Source: Paeniglutamicibacter cryotolerans
GTDB lineage: Bacteria; Actinomycetota; Actinomycetes; Actinomycetales; Micrococcaceae
Length of the DNA stretch: 64,000 bases
Direction: 5' to 3'
NCBI RefSeq assembly: GCF_014190875.1
Contig: NZ_JACHVS010000001.1
Span: forward strand, 2,046,001 to 2,110,000
Both the position numbers and the translations under genes were made by a program. Positions 26,075-34,901 of this stretch are shown here, piece after piece. Position 1 is the first letter of the stretch. Every line of letters starts with the position of its first letter. Under the pieces are notes generated by a model, which made no database searches, was not told the DNA's origin, and saw only the letters and a list, made by a program, of their open reading frames with translations.

Positions 26075-26785
26075 ATGTCGAGATTCGTGCTGGTCCATGG
26101 GGCTTTCCACGGTGCCTGGTGCTGGGCTCGGATTGCGCAACGGTTGCGGGCCGCTGGCCACCGCGTCTCGGCCATCGACCTGCCGGGCTCGGGCGAGGAT
26201 CAGACGCCAGCGGAAGCGGTGGACCTCAAGGCCTATGCCCGCCGTGTTGCGCAGGAACTGACGAGCGACGCCGAGACGGCGATCCTGGTAGGGCACAGCA
26301 TGGGCGGCATAGCCCTCACGCAGGCGGCAGCCGATGCTCCGGAGTCGGTCGAGCAAGTCATCTACGTTGCTGCGTTCCTGCCCAGAAACGGCGAGAGCCT
26401 GCTCTCCCTCGCGTCGCTGCCCGAGGGCGCCGGCGACGGGGTTCAGGCGAACATGGTTGTCGCCGGTGAGCCGCCGGTGGCGAGCATGCCGCCGTAGAAG
26501 GCCCTCGAGGTCTTCTACGGTATGTGCGATCCGGCCGACGGCGCCGAGGCGGCTTCGAAGATCGGTGGGCAACCCGTGGTGCCGTTTGTGGATCCGGTGG
26601 AGATCGACGATGCCGTCGAAGTGAAGCGGAGCTATGTGTTGACGCTGCGCGACCAGGCGATTCCGCCGGCGCTTCAGCGGCATATGGCGCAAAGCTCGAA
26701 CGTCTCGGAGCTGGACACCGACCACTCGCCGTTCCTGTCCAGGCCCGATGAACTCGCGGAAATTCTGCTTGTCTTTGCGAAGTGA
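26075..26785 (+). pseudogene. Alpha/beta-hydrolase interrupted by an in-frame amber codon
   Basis: The frame encodes an esterase/hydroxynitrile-lyase-like alpha/beta hydrolase: LVHGAFHGAWCW at residues 6-17, nucleophile elbow GHSMGG near residue 73, then a TAG at 26495-26497 after VASMPP. The same frame continues at once with KALEVFYGMCDPADG and ends with DQAIPPALQRHM and TDHSPF, the family's C-terminal acid and histidine blocks. Only this single codon breaks an otherwise normal protein of about 236 residues. The truncated 140-residue product would lack the catalytic His. Confidence 0.85.
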
Positions 26786-26814
26786 CTGGTTGATCCGCGG
26801 TTGAAGTGTGAAAA

Positions 26815-26855
26815 CGGCGGCGGGGGCCATGAGAGGGTCCCCGCCGCAGGTTTTG
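26815..26855. terminator. Bidirectional terminator between hydrolase and P1 peptidase
   Basis: GCGGCGGGG (26817-26825) pairs with CCCCGCCGC (26839-26847). AAAAC precedes and GGTTTT follows, giving T-tracts on both strands for the two convergent genes. Confidence 0.8.
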
Positions 26856-26862
26856 CCGGCGT

Positions 26863-28017
26863 CTAGCGGATGCCGGCGATGACCTCGGCATGGGGCAGTG
26901 CGGGGGAGAAATGGCCGTCGCGACCGGTGACGTCGTGGTTGTTGACCAGCGCGTTCAGCACCGCTTCCTCGACCGCCTCGACTGTTGCCGTGTACAGCCC
27001 ATCCATCTGCGCCCAGGGAAGGAACTCAAGGGAGTCCAGCGGGGTGCCGGCCCCGCCCATGGTGATGTTGGAAACCAGGGAGCCTTGGTTGGCGGTGGAA
27101 AACGCGAGGAAGATGTCCCCGGAGAAGTGGCCGCCGGTGGTTCCTGTCCGGGCCAGGCCCATCGGTACGCGTCGGGCCAGGGCCTTGGCCTGTGCCGGGA
27201 GCAGCGGGGCATCGGTGGCGACGATGACGATGACCGAGCCGGAGCCGCCGGGAATGGATGAGGCGGCTGCCAGTTCGGTCGTGAACCAGTCGGTGTCCTG
27301 CATCGGGCAGGGTGCCTGGGAGGTGCGGCCGACCGGTACGCCGTTGATGCGCAGTTCCTTGCGCGAACCGAAGTTCGCCTGCAGAAAGACGCCGAGCGTG
27401 TAGTCGGTGTCGCAGGCCCGCACCTTGCGCGAAGCTGTGCCGGACCCGCCCTTGAAACCGTAGCAGTTCATGCCGGTGCCGCCACCGACCGAGCCCTCGG
27501 CCAACGGGCCGGAGACCGCCGCGTCCAATGCCTGGGCTGCATGTTCGGGAGTCACCAAATTGTCATTGATGCGGTTCAGGTAACCGTCCCAGGTCTCGGC
27601 GACCACCGGGAGCATCCACTGGGCCGAGACCCGTGGGTGGTTCTCGTGCATCCAGCGATTCACCCCGGTGTGGCAGGCGCCCACGGAATGCGAGTTCGTG
27701 ATCATGATCGGGGTGGAGAACTGGCCGGATTCCTCGATCCAGGTCCGCCCCGTCATTTCCCCATTCCCGTTCAGCGAGTACGTCCCGGCAGAGCAGGGTA
27801 CTCCCACCCCGTCGTGGCCGCGTGGAAGGATCGCAGTGACTCCGGTGCAGGCCGAACCGTCGCCCGGATCCAACGTCACATAGCCCACGGTGATACCGGG
27901 AACGTCGGTGATGGCATTGTGCTCGCCGGGCACGCCATCCAGCTCGATGCCCAGATCGCGAGCCCGCACTGTCATCGCAACATCACTTGCTGAACCATCG
28001 GTCATATTTTTCACCAT
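26863..28017 (-). CDS. P1 family peptidase (DmpA-type L-aminopeptidase/D-esterase)
   Basis: A 384-residue Ntn-type self-processing peptidase of family S58/P1. Family segments seen are HNAITDVPGITVGYVT near residue 34, TNSHSVGACH near 108, GGGTGMNCYGFKGGSGTASR near 178, and GSGSVIVIVATDAPLLP near 265, where the Gly-Ser autocleavage site with the nucleophilic Ser lies. Such enzymes release N-terminal D- or L-residues or amides from small peptides and esters. The start could be ATG 28017 or the ATG at 28005; neither has a strong ribosome-binding site. Confidence 0.9.
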   Translation of the reverse strand: MVKNMTDGSASDVAMTVRARDLGIELDGVPGEHNAITDVPGITVGYVTLDPGDGSACTGVTAILPRGHDGVGVPCSAGTYSLNGNGEMTGRTWIEESGQFSTPIMITNSHSVGACHTGVNRWMHENHPRVSAQWMLPVVAETWDGYLNRINDNLVTPEHAAQALDAAVSGPLAEGSVGGGTGMNCYGFKGGSGTASRKVRACDTDYTLGVFLQANFGSRKELRINGVPVGRTSQAPCPMQDTDWFTTELAAASSIPGGSGSVIVIVATDAPLLPAQAKALARRVPMGLARTGTTGGHFSGDIFLAFSTANQGSLVSNITMGGAGTPLDSLEFLPWAQMDGLYTATVEAVEEAVLNALVNNHDVTGRDGHFSPALPHAEVIAGIR

Positions 28018-28733
28018 TCACTTCGTCACCATTGATATATATGTTGATCATATAGTTGAAGCACTGGTCAGATGCGACGCGGGTCACCCCCCCGTTCAGA
28101 GGGTGCGGCACCAGCCACTCAAATACCCCAGCGAACCTGATGGTTCCTTGTTTCGGCGGGTTACAGGCAGCGGCGTAATGCTCTTCTGCCGCGCCTCTCG
28201 ACCCCTTAGCCAGGGTCAGGTGAGCCATACGTGGGCCAAGGACGCATGCACTCGGGATGAAGGGGGCGCTCGCCGGAGGATTCCACAACCCTTGACTGGG
28301 GCATGCTAGAGAGTGCATCGGTATCGCGGGCAACGGCCAACCGCCGAACTGTCGTGCCGGCCGAGCGACCGACCGGCACACGATCGGCACGGACGGTAGG
28401 GCTTCGGTGAGGACATCGTGCTGGCCCTCACGCGTCAGGATAGTGAGCACAGTGCGAGAAGGTAATCAGCGTGTCCTCCACGATCTGCACGGTGGAACCG
28501 AAACCGGTGAACTCAATCCGTGGAGCCCAGGTCATGGCACCGGCCCTGGCTGAATTCGAGGATGCCTGCGGCCTGCACCAGATGATCGGTGGGGGGCTGT
28601 ATGTAAGCGGCCAGCTGGCCGTGGAACCTGAATCGGGCGGGGGCTTCGCTAGCTGACATGGTGCACCACACGGCTGAGTGGCTCCAATGATAGTTTGAAG
28701 GTTCACTCACATTGACCAAAATCAGGGGGAATA
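28018..28733. other. Intergenic region of about 700 bp without a supported gene
   Basis: The first 80 bp are A/T-rich (ATATATGTTGATCATATAG near 28035) and probably hold the P1 peptidase promoter and an operator. A GTG frame at 28471-28656 is preceded by GAGAAGG but encodes nothing recognisable. Overlapping frames on the other strand are equally unconvincing. I see no RNA gene here. Confidence 0.55.
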
Positions 28734-29342
28734 TTGAGGAATTCATGGGGACGCGGCCTCGCCGCGTTGATTGCGGCCTCGTCGTTGGTGCTCGGCGGCA
28801 GTGTTGCCGCCGGCGCTGCACCGCAGCCCGCCGCCATCGGGCAGGTTGTTGCTGTGGCGAAGAAGGCTCCGGCGCCGGTGGCCATCAAGGTCATCCCGAA
28901 TAAGACGGTGAAGGGCAACGCCAAGGTCACTATCAAGCCGCTGGTGCGCGTTAACTCGAAGAAAGCCAAGCTGACCAAGCAGCGGATCTCGGTCAAGCAG
29001 GGCAATCGGACTCTGGCCAGTTACGCGAAGTCAGTCCGGCTAAAGGCTGGCACCTATAAGGTGACCACGACGGTGAAGTACAAGCGGACGGGCTCGAAGA
29101 GCATCAAGACCGTGTCCAAAAAGCAGACACTGGTCATCAAGAAGGCCCCGGTCAAGAAGTCGAGCTGGGTTTACAGCAGCAGCAACTGGTCCTGCCCGTC
29201 CGCTTACCCGATCAAGGGCAACGAAAGTTCCATGATCTACCACGTGCCGGGTGGACAGTACTACTCCCGCACCAATCCGGAGCGCTGCTTCGCCTCGGGG
29301 GCGGCCGCCCGTGCGGCCGGATACCGCTCATCTAAGCGCTGA
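28734..29342 (+). CDS. Secreted sunset-domain protein
   Basis: A 202-residue protein with a Sec signal peptide (hydrophobic core then SVAAGAAP near residue 29), a Lys/Val/Thr-rich beta-sandwich-like middle (about 45-140), and a C-terminal 50-residue sunset domain: CPSAYPIKGNESSMIYH, then PGGQYYSRTNPERCF, ending in AAGYRSSKR. That tail is an Ada-like Cys-containing module common at the C-termini of actinobacterial secreted proteins. The start is TTG 28734, with AGGGGGA immediately upstream at short spacing. A strong terminator follows. Its extracellular role is unknown. Confidence 0.8.
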   Translation: MRNSWGRGLAALIAASSLVLGGSVAAGAAPQPAAIGQVVAVAKKAPAPVAIKVIPNKTVKGNAKVTIKPLVRVNSKKAKLTKQRISVKQGNRTLASYAKSVRLKAGTYKVTTTVKYKRTGSKSIKTVSKKQTLVIKKAPVKKSSWVYSSSNWSCPSAYPIKGNESSMIYHVPGGQYYSRTNPERCFASGAAARAAGYRSSKR

Positions 29343-29354
29343 AACCAAAAAGAG

Positions 29355-29400
29355 GAAGCCGGGGGCGCCGATCAGTGGATCCAGGCCCCCGGCTTCTTCT
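29355..29400 (+). terminator. Terminator after the sunset-domain gene
   Basis: GAAGCCGGGGGC (29355-29366) and GCCCCCGGCTTC (29385-29396) form a perfect 12-bp stem preceded by an A-run and followed by TTCT. Confidence 0.85.
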
Positions 29401-29478
29401 GGTTAATCGGTTCAAATCAGGCTTGCTACCCCTCTTTTCCTGTCTCCGGGCAGGGCCAAAAAATTCTTTTGAGAATTT

Positions 29479-29506
29479 CCAATCCATCGAACCACCGGCA
29501 CCGAAT
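29479..29506 (+). promoter_or_regulatory. Predicted SigK-type promoter upstream of the fasciclin gene
   Basis: CCAATC (29479-29484) and CCGAAT (29501-29506) are separated by exactly 16 bp. This is close to the mycobacterial SigK consensus (CCATCC...CCGAAT). The identical hexamers and spacing recur at 31938-31965 upstream of the molybdopterin oxidoreductase. The -10 lies 79 nt before the fasciclin ATG. Confidence 0.65.
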
Positions 29507-29584
29507 GCTTCTTGACAGCCCACCCCACAGGGGGCGGGAAAGGTAAAGGCAGCCAACGGTTGCCGACTGGCAAGGAGAAGCGTC

Positions 29585-30262
29585 ATGAAGCTCATGAACC
29601 GTAAGTTCGCATCAGTACTCGGAGTAGTTGCCATTGCCTCGATGGGTTTGACCGCCTGTTCCTCGGGTGGCGAGACCACAACCACCCCGGCACCGAGCTC
29701 GGCCCCGATGACCAGCAGCGCCCCGGCTTCGCCCGCACCATCGAGCAGCGCCATGGACCCGGCAGCAAATCTGGTTGGTTCCGGCTGTGCCGCCTACGCT
29801 AAGGCCGTCCCGTCCGGCGCAGGTTCGGTCACGGGCATGGCCCAGGACCCGGTCGCCGTCGCCGCCTCGAACAACCCTCTGCTGACCACGCTCACCGCGG
29901 CCGTCTCCGGGAAGCTGAACCCCAAGGTCGATCTCGTTGACACGCTCAACGGTGGACAGTTCACCGTCTTCGCCCCCGTTGATGCGGCCTTCAAGGCCAT
30001 CCCCGCGAAGGACCTGGACGCCGTGGTTGCCAACGCCGACACGCTTACCTCCGTGCTGACCTACCACGTGGTGCCCGGCCAGATCGCACCGGCAGACATC
30101 GACGGAACCCACGCCACCGTCGAAGGTGCCGACCTGAAGGTGACCGGCAGTGGTAACGACATCAAGGTCAACGGGGCATCGGTGATCTGTGGCGGCGTCC
30201 AGACCGCAAATGCAACCGTGTACCTGATCGACAAGGTGCTCATGCCGCCGGCAAAGAAGTAA
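29585..30262 (+). CDS. Fasciclin-domain lipoprotein (MPT70/MPT83-like)
   Basis: A 225-residue lipoprotein. The signal peptide ends with GLTAC near residue 22 and is followed by a Thr/Ser/Pro-rich linker. The fasciclin (FAS1) domain spans about 75-222, with [19 protein letters not shown] (FAS1 H1 motif) and the YHVVPGQI (H2) motif. AAGGAGAAG precedes the ATG. It resembles mycobacterial MPT83/MPT70, the main targets of SigK, and sits directly upstream of sigK-rskA here. It is presumably a cell-surface adhesion or envelope protein. Confidence 0.92.
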   Translation: MKLMNRKFASVLGVVAIASMGLTACSSGGETTTTPAPSSAPMTSSAPASPAPSSSAMDPAANLVGSGCAAYAKAVPSGAGSVTGMAQDPVAVAASNNPLLTTLTAAVSGKLNPKVDLVDTLNGGQFTVFAPVDAAFKAIPAKDLDAVVANADTLTSVLTYHVVPGQIAPADIDGTHATVEGADLKVTGSGNDIKVNGASVICGGVQTANATVYLIDKVLMPPAKK

Positions 30263-30313
30263 CGTCCGCAAAAAACAGCGGATCGGGACGATGTCAGCAA
30301 TGACGGCAAGCGG

Positions 30314-30358
30314 GCTGGTGTCCCGGGGAATAGGTCTCCGGGGACACCAGCTTTATTG
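30314..30358 (+). terminator. Terminator between fasciclin gene and sigK
   Basis: GCTGGTGTCCC (30314-30324) pairs with GGGACACCAGC (30341-30351), followed by TTTATT. It separates the fasciclin transcript from sigK. Confidence 0.8.
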
Positions 30359-30412
30359 CTTTCCGGATCGTGCTGCGGCCTGTGGAAATAGAGCCTCGCG
30401 TTGTGACCGGCA

Positions 30413-31033
30413 ATGTCGCGGGTGAACGAATTGCGTGAGACGCTTAAAGGCATGCGGCCTACACGATTACCGGATCCGGAATATGATGCCCCGCCAACGC
30501 ATGAGGATTTGATGTTGCGTGTGGCCACGGGCGACGAGGGTGCCTTTGAGGAACTCTATGAAGCGGTCTCCGCTCAGGTTTTCGGGCTGATCCGCCGCAT
30601 CATTCGAGACGAGGCCCAAAGCGAGGAAGTCACTCAGGAGGTGTTCGTGGAGGCATGGCAGCAGGCCACCCGGTTCGATCCGGCCCGGGGCAAGGCCATC
30701 TCGTGGATCCTGACCTTGGCTCACCGTCGGGCTGTCGACCGCGTGCGGGCCAGCCAAGCCAGTCGCGACCGTGATCTGCGCCAAGGCATCAAGGAATTCC
30801 AAGAAACCTACGACGATGTCGAAGAAGGCGTGGTCCTCCGCGATGAAAGCCACCGGGTCCTCGTGGCCTTGGAACGGTTATCGCAGGCGCAACGGGATGC
30901 CATCAGGCTGGCTTATTTTGGTGGATATACCCACCATGAGGTGGCAGTGATGCTCAAGATCCCGGTGGGCACGGCCAAGACGCGAATACGCGATGGAATG
31001 ACCAAACTTCGAGACCTGATGGGAGTGGCGTAA
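30413..31033 (+). CDS. sigK: ECF RNA polymerase sigma factor SigK
   Basis: A 206-residue group IV sigma factor with region 2 (about residues 35-105; GAFEELYEAVSAQVFGLIRR and EVTQEVFVEAWQQ) and region 4 (about 140-200; LSQAQRDAIRLAYFGGYTHH, then the HTH around EVAVMLKIPVGTAKTRIRDG). It overlaps the following anti-sigma gene by 1 bp (TAATG). The neighbourhood of fasciclin protein plus RskA is the diagnostic sigK context known from mycobacteria. It is predicted to transcribe the flanking fasciclin and molybdopterin-oxidoreductase genes. Confidence 0.92.
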   Translation: MSRVNELRETLKGMRPTRLPDPEYDAPPTHEDLMLRVATGDEGAFEELYEAVSAQVFGLIRRIIRDEAQSEEVTQEVFVEAWQQATRFDPARGKAISWILTLAHRRAVDRVRASQASRDRDLRQGIKEFQETYDDVEEGVVLRDESHRVLVALERLSQAQRDAIRLAYFGGYTHHEVAVMLKIPVGTAKTRIRDGMTKLRDLMGVA

Positions 31034-31893
31034 TGGAACAGCACGAAAACGAGTTGACCGGCAGCTACGCCCTGAATGCACTCAACGAAACCGAACGTCA
31101 GGAGTTGTTCGAGCATTCGGAACGCTCCTCGGCAATCCGCGATGAGATTGATGCCCTGACAGGAACCGCGACCCTGCTCGGTCTCAGTGCCGCCCCCGTT
31201 GCCCCTCCGGCGAGGGTCAAAACAAACATCATGGCCGCCATCAAGAACACGGCACAGCTGCCGGCGGAAACCTCCCCCATGACGAGCTCTGCGGCGGATG
31301 CTCCCGCGGAAGAGACCTTACCGGCGCAAGCCACTGAGGATGCCCAGACACCTCCGGTCCAACCCGTTGTCCCGGTCACCAGCCTGGCCGCCGAACGCGA
31401 AGCGCGGCGACCGGCTCGCTTTTCCACTCGGGTCCTGGGCATTGCCGCCGGTGCCTTGTTTGTCGCTTCGGCAGGCTTGGCCAGTGTGGTGATCAGCCAG
31501 AATGTCCAACAGGAAAAGCTCGAGACGCAGTTGGCTGATGCGGGTAAGAACCAGGCCGAACTGACCCGTCTGCTGACGGCCTCCGATGTGAAATCGGCGA
31601 CCCAGACCCTCAAGGATGGGGCCCGGGTGACGCTTGCCTATTCCGCCGGTGAGGGAATGATGGCAGTCACTACTGCCGGATTGCCCGCACTGCCCACCGA
31701 CAAAGGGTACGAATTCTGGTTGATCTCCGATGAGGGGGCCGTCTCGGCCGGACTGCTCAGTGGACCGGACCCTGACACCATGACCCTGGTGAACGGTTCG
31801 ATGCAGGGTATCACGCACTTCGGCATCTCGGTGGAACCCTCCGGTGGTTCCCCGGAGCCGACGACGACCCCGATCCTGGTCCAGGAACTGTAG
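31033..31893 (+). CDS. rskA: Anti-sigma-K factor RskA
   Basis: A 286-residue membrane-anchored anti-sigma factor. The N-terminal cytosolic domain (residues 1-70: ELTGSYALNALNETERQELF) is the RskA sigma-binding fold. A Pro/Ala/Glu-rich linker leads to one transmembrane helix near 136-156 (LGIAAGALFVASAGLASVVI), and the extracytoplasmic RskA domain follows (about 185-286: YEFWLISDEGAVSAGLL, GMQGITHFGISVEPSGGSPEPT-like tail). Regulation is expected by intramembrane proteolysis releasing SigK. Translation is coupled to sigK by a 1-bp overlap. Confidence 0.92.
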   Translation: MEQHENELTGSYALNALNETERQELFEHSERSSAIRDEIDALTGTATLLGLSAAPVAPPARVKTNIMAAIKNTAQLPAETSPMTSSAADAPAEETLPAQATEDAQTPPVQPVVPVTSLAAEREARRPARFSTRVLGIAAGALFVASAGLASVVISQNVQQEKLETQLADAGKNQAELTRLLTASDVKSATQTLKDGARVTLAYSAGEGMMAVTTAGLPALPTDKGYEFWLISDEGAVSAGLLSGPDPDTMTLVNGSMQGITHFGISVEPSGGSPEPTTTPILVQEL

Positions 31894-31898
31894 GCGGA

Positions 31899-31935
31899 GG
31901 GCGCTGGGAAACTAAACCGCGTTCTCCCGGCGCCC
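31899..31935 (+). terminator. Terminator after rskA
   Basis: GGGCGCTGGGA (31899-31909) pairs with TCCCGGCGCCC (31925-31935), 11 bp with one G-U pair. It ends 2 bp before the next predicted SigK-type -35 element. Confidence 0.6.
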
Positions 31936-31937
31936 AT

Positions 31938-31965
31938 CCAATCCGGCGGTGGTACCGTTCCGAAT
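31938..31965 (+). promoter_or_regulatory. Predicted SigK-type promoter upstream of the molybdopterin oxidoreductase
   Basis: CCAATC (31938-31943), 16-bp spacer, CCGAAT (31960-31965). This is the same architecture as the element in front of the fasciclin gene. The -10 lies 66 nt before the ATG at 32032. Confidence 0.65.
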
Positions 31966-32031
31966 ACATCGTGATGACACCTTCCGGGGACACCGGGGGA
32001 CACGTTTTACGACACACATGGCGGTGCACTG

Positions 32032-33603
32032 ATGAAGCAACAAAGGAAAACTCGCGGACGCGATCTGGCCAGGTTCGGGTTCCTTGGGCTGGTTTCGGCG
32101 GCGGTGCTCTTCGCCGTTGCACAACTGGTGTCGGCCTTCTTTGCCGTATCGTCGGCACCGCTGGTGGCCATGGGCTCGGTGTTCATCAACCTGACCCCGC
32201 CCTGGCTCAAAGACCTCGTGATTGGTCTCTTCGGCACCAACGACAAGCTGGTGCTTTTCCTTTCCCTGGGTCTGGTGGCTGCAATCGTTGCGGTGGGCAT
32301 CGGGCTTCTTGCCCGGCGCTCCTTCGGCTGGGCCGCCGGATGCATCGTGATCTTGGGAGCGGTGATCTCCGTTGCAGTGATTTCCCGTCCGGCCACGTCG
32401 TTGGCCGACATCACCCCGACGCTCGTGGGCGTGGTGGCCTCACTGTTCGTAATGCGTGCGCTGGTCAATGCCGCCTGGCGGGTTGAGAAGGCGGCCGTCG
32501 GTGAGGGGCCCGGGGCCGACGTGGAGCGCACGGCCTCGCGCCGCATCTTCCTGTTCGGCACGTTGTTCACCGTGGTCGGCGCCGGCGTGGTGGCGGGGAT
32601 CGGACAATCACTGGCCACGGTCCGTAATGTTGCCGTTGCCGCCAGGGAGGCGCTTAAGCTTCCGGCTCCGCGCACTTCCGCCCCGGCGCTTCCGGCGGGC
32701 GTGCAGGTCGATGTGGCAGGGATGCCACCCTTTGTCACGCCGAACGACGATTTCTACAGGATCGACACCGCTCTCTCCGTTCCGGATATCAACCCCTCCG
32801 ACTGGTCTTTGCGGATCCACGGAATGGTGGAGAAGGAACTGACGATCGGTTTCGACGAACTGTTGGCATCCGAACTGAGCGAGGCTTATGTGACGTTGAC
32901 CTGTGTCTCCAACGCGGTGGGAGGCTCGCTGGTGGGAAATGCCAAATGGTTGGGGCTGCCGATCCGCGATCTGCTGGCCCGGGCGATGCCGCAGCCTGGT
33001 GCCGACATGGTCTTGTCCACGTCCATTGACGGGTTTAGCGCCTCCACCCCGTTGGAGGTGCTCACCGATGGTCGTGATGCCTTGCTGGCCGTCGGCATGA
33101 ATGGAACCCCGTTGCCCCTGGAACATGGATTTCCCGTGCGGATGGTGGTGCCCGGGCTCTACGGCTTCGTTTCGGCGACCAAGTGGGTTGTCGATTTGGA
33201 AGTGACCCGTTTTGCCGATGCGAAGGCCTATTGGTCTACCCGTGGCTGGTCGGATCACGGCCCGATCAAGTTGGCCTCGCGGGTCGACGTGCCGCGTGCG
33301 TTCGCCAAGGTCGCATCCGGAAAGGTCACCATGGGTGGCACGGCCTGGGCTCAGACCCGGGGCATCTCAAAGGTGCAGGTGCAGATCGACGACGGCGACT
33401 GGAAAGATGCGACCCTTGGGACCGAGGCATCTGTCGATACCTGGCGCCAGTGGAGCTACGTCTGGGAGGGTGGCTCCAGCGGGAACCACTCGGTGACGGT
33501 GAGGGCCGTCGATGGCAAGGGCAAGGTCCAGACCAGCGACAAGGCCGACCCGGCACCGAACGGCGCCAGCGGCTGGCAGCGCATCCAGTTCTCGGTGGCA
33601 TAG
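32032..33603 (+). CDS. Membrane-anchored molybdopterin-dependent oxidoreductase (sulfite-oxidase fold)
   Basis: A 523-residue protein. The N-terminal third holds about five transmembrane helices (roughly residues 17-40, 45-65, 78-95, 103-120, 125-140, 172-190). From about 215 onward lies a sulfite oxidase/YedY-type molybdopterin domain: NDDFYRIDTALS, then LTCVSNAVGG near 295 with the Mo-ligand Cys, and a C-terminal Mo-co dimerisation (Ig-like) domain from about 405. Such proteins sit in the membrane with the Mo domain outside. Location downstream of sigK-rskA and the SigK-type promoter suggest membership in the SigK envelope regulon. The substrate (sulfoxide, sulfite or other) is unknown. Confidence 0.9.
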   Translation: MKQQRKTRGRDLARFGFLGLVSAAVLFAVAQLVSAFFAVSSAPLVAMGSVFINLTPPWLKDLVIGLFGTNDKLVLFLSLGLVAAIVAVGIGLLARRSFGWAAGCIVILGAVISVAVISRPATSLADITPTLVGVVASLFVMRALVNAAWRVEKAAVGEGPGADVERTASRRIFLFGTLFTVVGAGVVAGIGQSLATVRNVAVAAREALKLPAPRTSAPALPAGVQVDVAGMPPFVTPNDDFYRIDTALSVPDINPSDWSLRIHGMVEKELTIGFDELLASELSEAYVTLTCVSNAVGGSLVGNAKWLGLPIRDLLARAMPQPGADMVLSTSIDGFSASTPLEVLTDGRDALLAVGMNGTPLPLEHGFPVRMVVPGLYGFVSATKWVVDLEVTRFADAKAYWSTRGWSDHGPIKLASRVDVPRAFAKVASGKVTMGGTAWAQTRGISKVQVQIDDGDWKDATLGTEASVDTWRQWSYVWEGGSSGNHSVTVRAVDGKGKVQTSDKADPAPNGASGWQRIQFSVA

Positions 33604-33677
33604 GCTCCATCCCGCCGCCGGACGATGTAGGCTCCGATGTATGTAGCGCCACGGGGCGGCGCCGGAACGGGGCAGAC

Positions 33678-34898
33678 GTGGGCGGCGGGAACAACTATGA
33701 CTACGTGGTGGTCGGTGCGGGAATCGTGGGTCTGGCCACGGCCCGAGAGTTGCTACACCGCGAACCCGGGGCCACGGTGGCGGTGCTTGAGAAGGAAGCC
33801 GGGGTTGCCACGCACCAGACCGGACACAATTCCGGGGTCATCCATGCGGGCATCTACTATGAACCAGGCTCGCTCAAGGCGCGTCTATGCCGCGAGGGGG
33901 AACAGGCAACGAAGGAATTCTGTCGCGAAAACGGGATTCGCTACGAAACAACCGGCAAGCTCGTGGTGGCGACCAATGAATCCGAGGCCGCACGGCTGGG
34001 CGACCTCCATGACCGGGCGCTGCTCAACGGGATCAATGTCCGCCCGATCAGCGGGCTGGAACTGGGTAAGATCGAGCCGAACATCGCCGGTACCGCGGCA
34101 CTGCTTGTCGCCTCTACCGGCATTGTCGACTATCGCAAGGTGGCCGGTGCGATGGCCCGCGAAATAACCGGGCGTGGTGGACGCATAGCATGCTCGACTC
34201 GGGTGACTGGCATCCGCGAACTTCCCGACCGGGTCGAGGTCGCTACCGTGGCTGGGGAAACCCTCAGCGCCGGAAGGCTGTTGGTCTGCGGGGGACTGCA
34301 AGCGGACCGGCTGCTGCGGATGGGCGGAGTGGAACCGGATTTCCGGATCGTTCCCTTCCGCGGGGAGTACTACCGCCTTCCCGAAAGGCTCTCAGGGCTG
34401 GTCCGGCACTTGATCTACCCGGTTCCGGACCCCAACTTGCCGTTCCTCGGGGTGCATCTTTCGCCGACGATCGGCGGTTCAATTACCGTAGGTCCGAATG
34501 CCGTCGTGGGCCTCGCCCGGGAAGGCTACGCGAAATACTCCGTCAGCGGCCGGGACGCGGCCGACATGTTCGGTTTCCCGGGTTTCTGGAAGGTGATGGC
34601 CGCGAACCTGTCCTCAGGTTTCGGTGAACTGCGTGATTCCGTCTTCAAACACGGATACCTGGCTGCCTGCCGGAAATACTGCCCCTCGTTGGAGGCCCGG
34701 GACCTGGCCCCGTATCCGGCAGGCATCCGCGCCCAGGCGGTGATGGCCGACGGGTCCCTGGTCCATGACTTCCTCATCCGGTCCACCGCACGACAATTAC
34801 ATGTGGCCAATGCGCCGTCGCCTGCGGCGACTTCCGCCGTGCCGATCGCCCGGATGATCGTGGCGATGCTCGCAGGAGAGGGCAGCCGGAGGAACTGA
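33678..34898 (+). CDS. lhgO: L-2-hydroxyglutarate oxidase
   Basis: A 406-residue FAD-dependent oxidoreductase of the DAO superfamily. The dinucleotide motif VVVGAGIVGLATAREL is near residues 10-25. ATHQTGHNSGVIHAGIYYEPGSLKARLC near 48-75 is the LhgO/L2HGDH signature, shown only as a family segment. PFRGEYYRL near 230 and the closing HVANAPSPAATSA segment also fit. It oxidises L-2-hydroxyglutarate to 2-oxoglutarate, a metabolite-repair reaction, at the membrane. I start at GTG 33678 (GGGG upstream), because the flavin fold begins immediately after it; the frame is open far upstream but only as overlap with the previous gene. Confidence 0.9.
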   Translation: MGGGNNYDYVVVGAGIVGLATARELLHREPGATVAVLEKEAGVATHQTGHNSGVIHAGIYYEPGSLKARLCREGEQATKEFCRENGIRYETTGKLVVATNESEAARLGDLHDRALLNGINVRPISGLELGKIEPNIAGTAALLVASTGIVDYRKVAGAMAREITGRGGRIACSTRVTGIRELPDRVEVATVAGETLSAGRLLVCGGLQADRLLRMGGVEPDFRIVPFRGEYYRLPERLSGLVRHLIYPVPDPNLPFLGVHLSPTIGGSITVGPNAVVGLAREGYAKYSVSGRDAADMFGFPGFWKVMAANLSSGFGELRDSVFKHGYLAACRKYCPSLEARDLAPYPAGIRAQAVMADGSLVHDFLIRSTARQLHVANAPSPAATSAVPIARMIVAMLAGEGSRRN

Positions 34899-34901
34899 GG
34901 C

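Noticed and set aside
28471..28656. GTG-started 61-codon frame with GAGAAGG upstream
   Set aside because: The sequence shows no domain, signal peptide or conserved pattern; possibly a relic, but unsupported.
32032..33603. Assignment of the molybdopterin protein as periplasmic MsrP (YedY) itself
   Set aside because: It has several N-terminal membrane helices and a C-terminal Ig-like domain, unlike the single-domain Tat-exported MsrP, so only the fold-level call is made.
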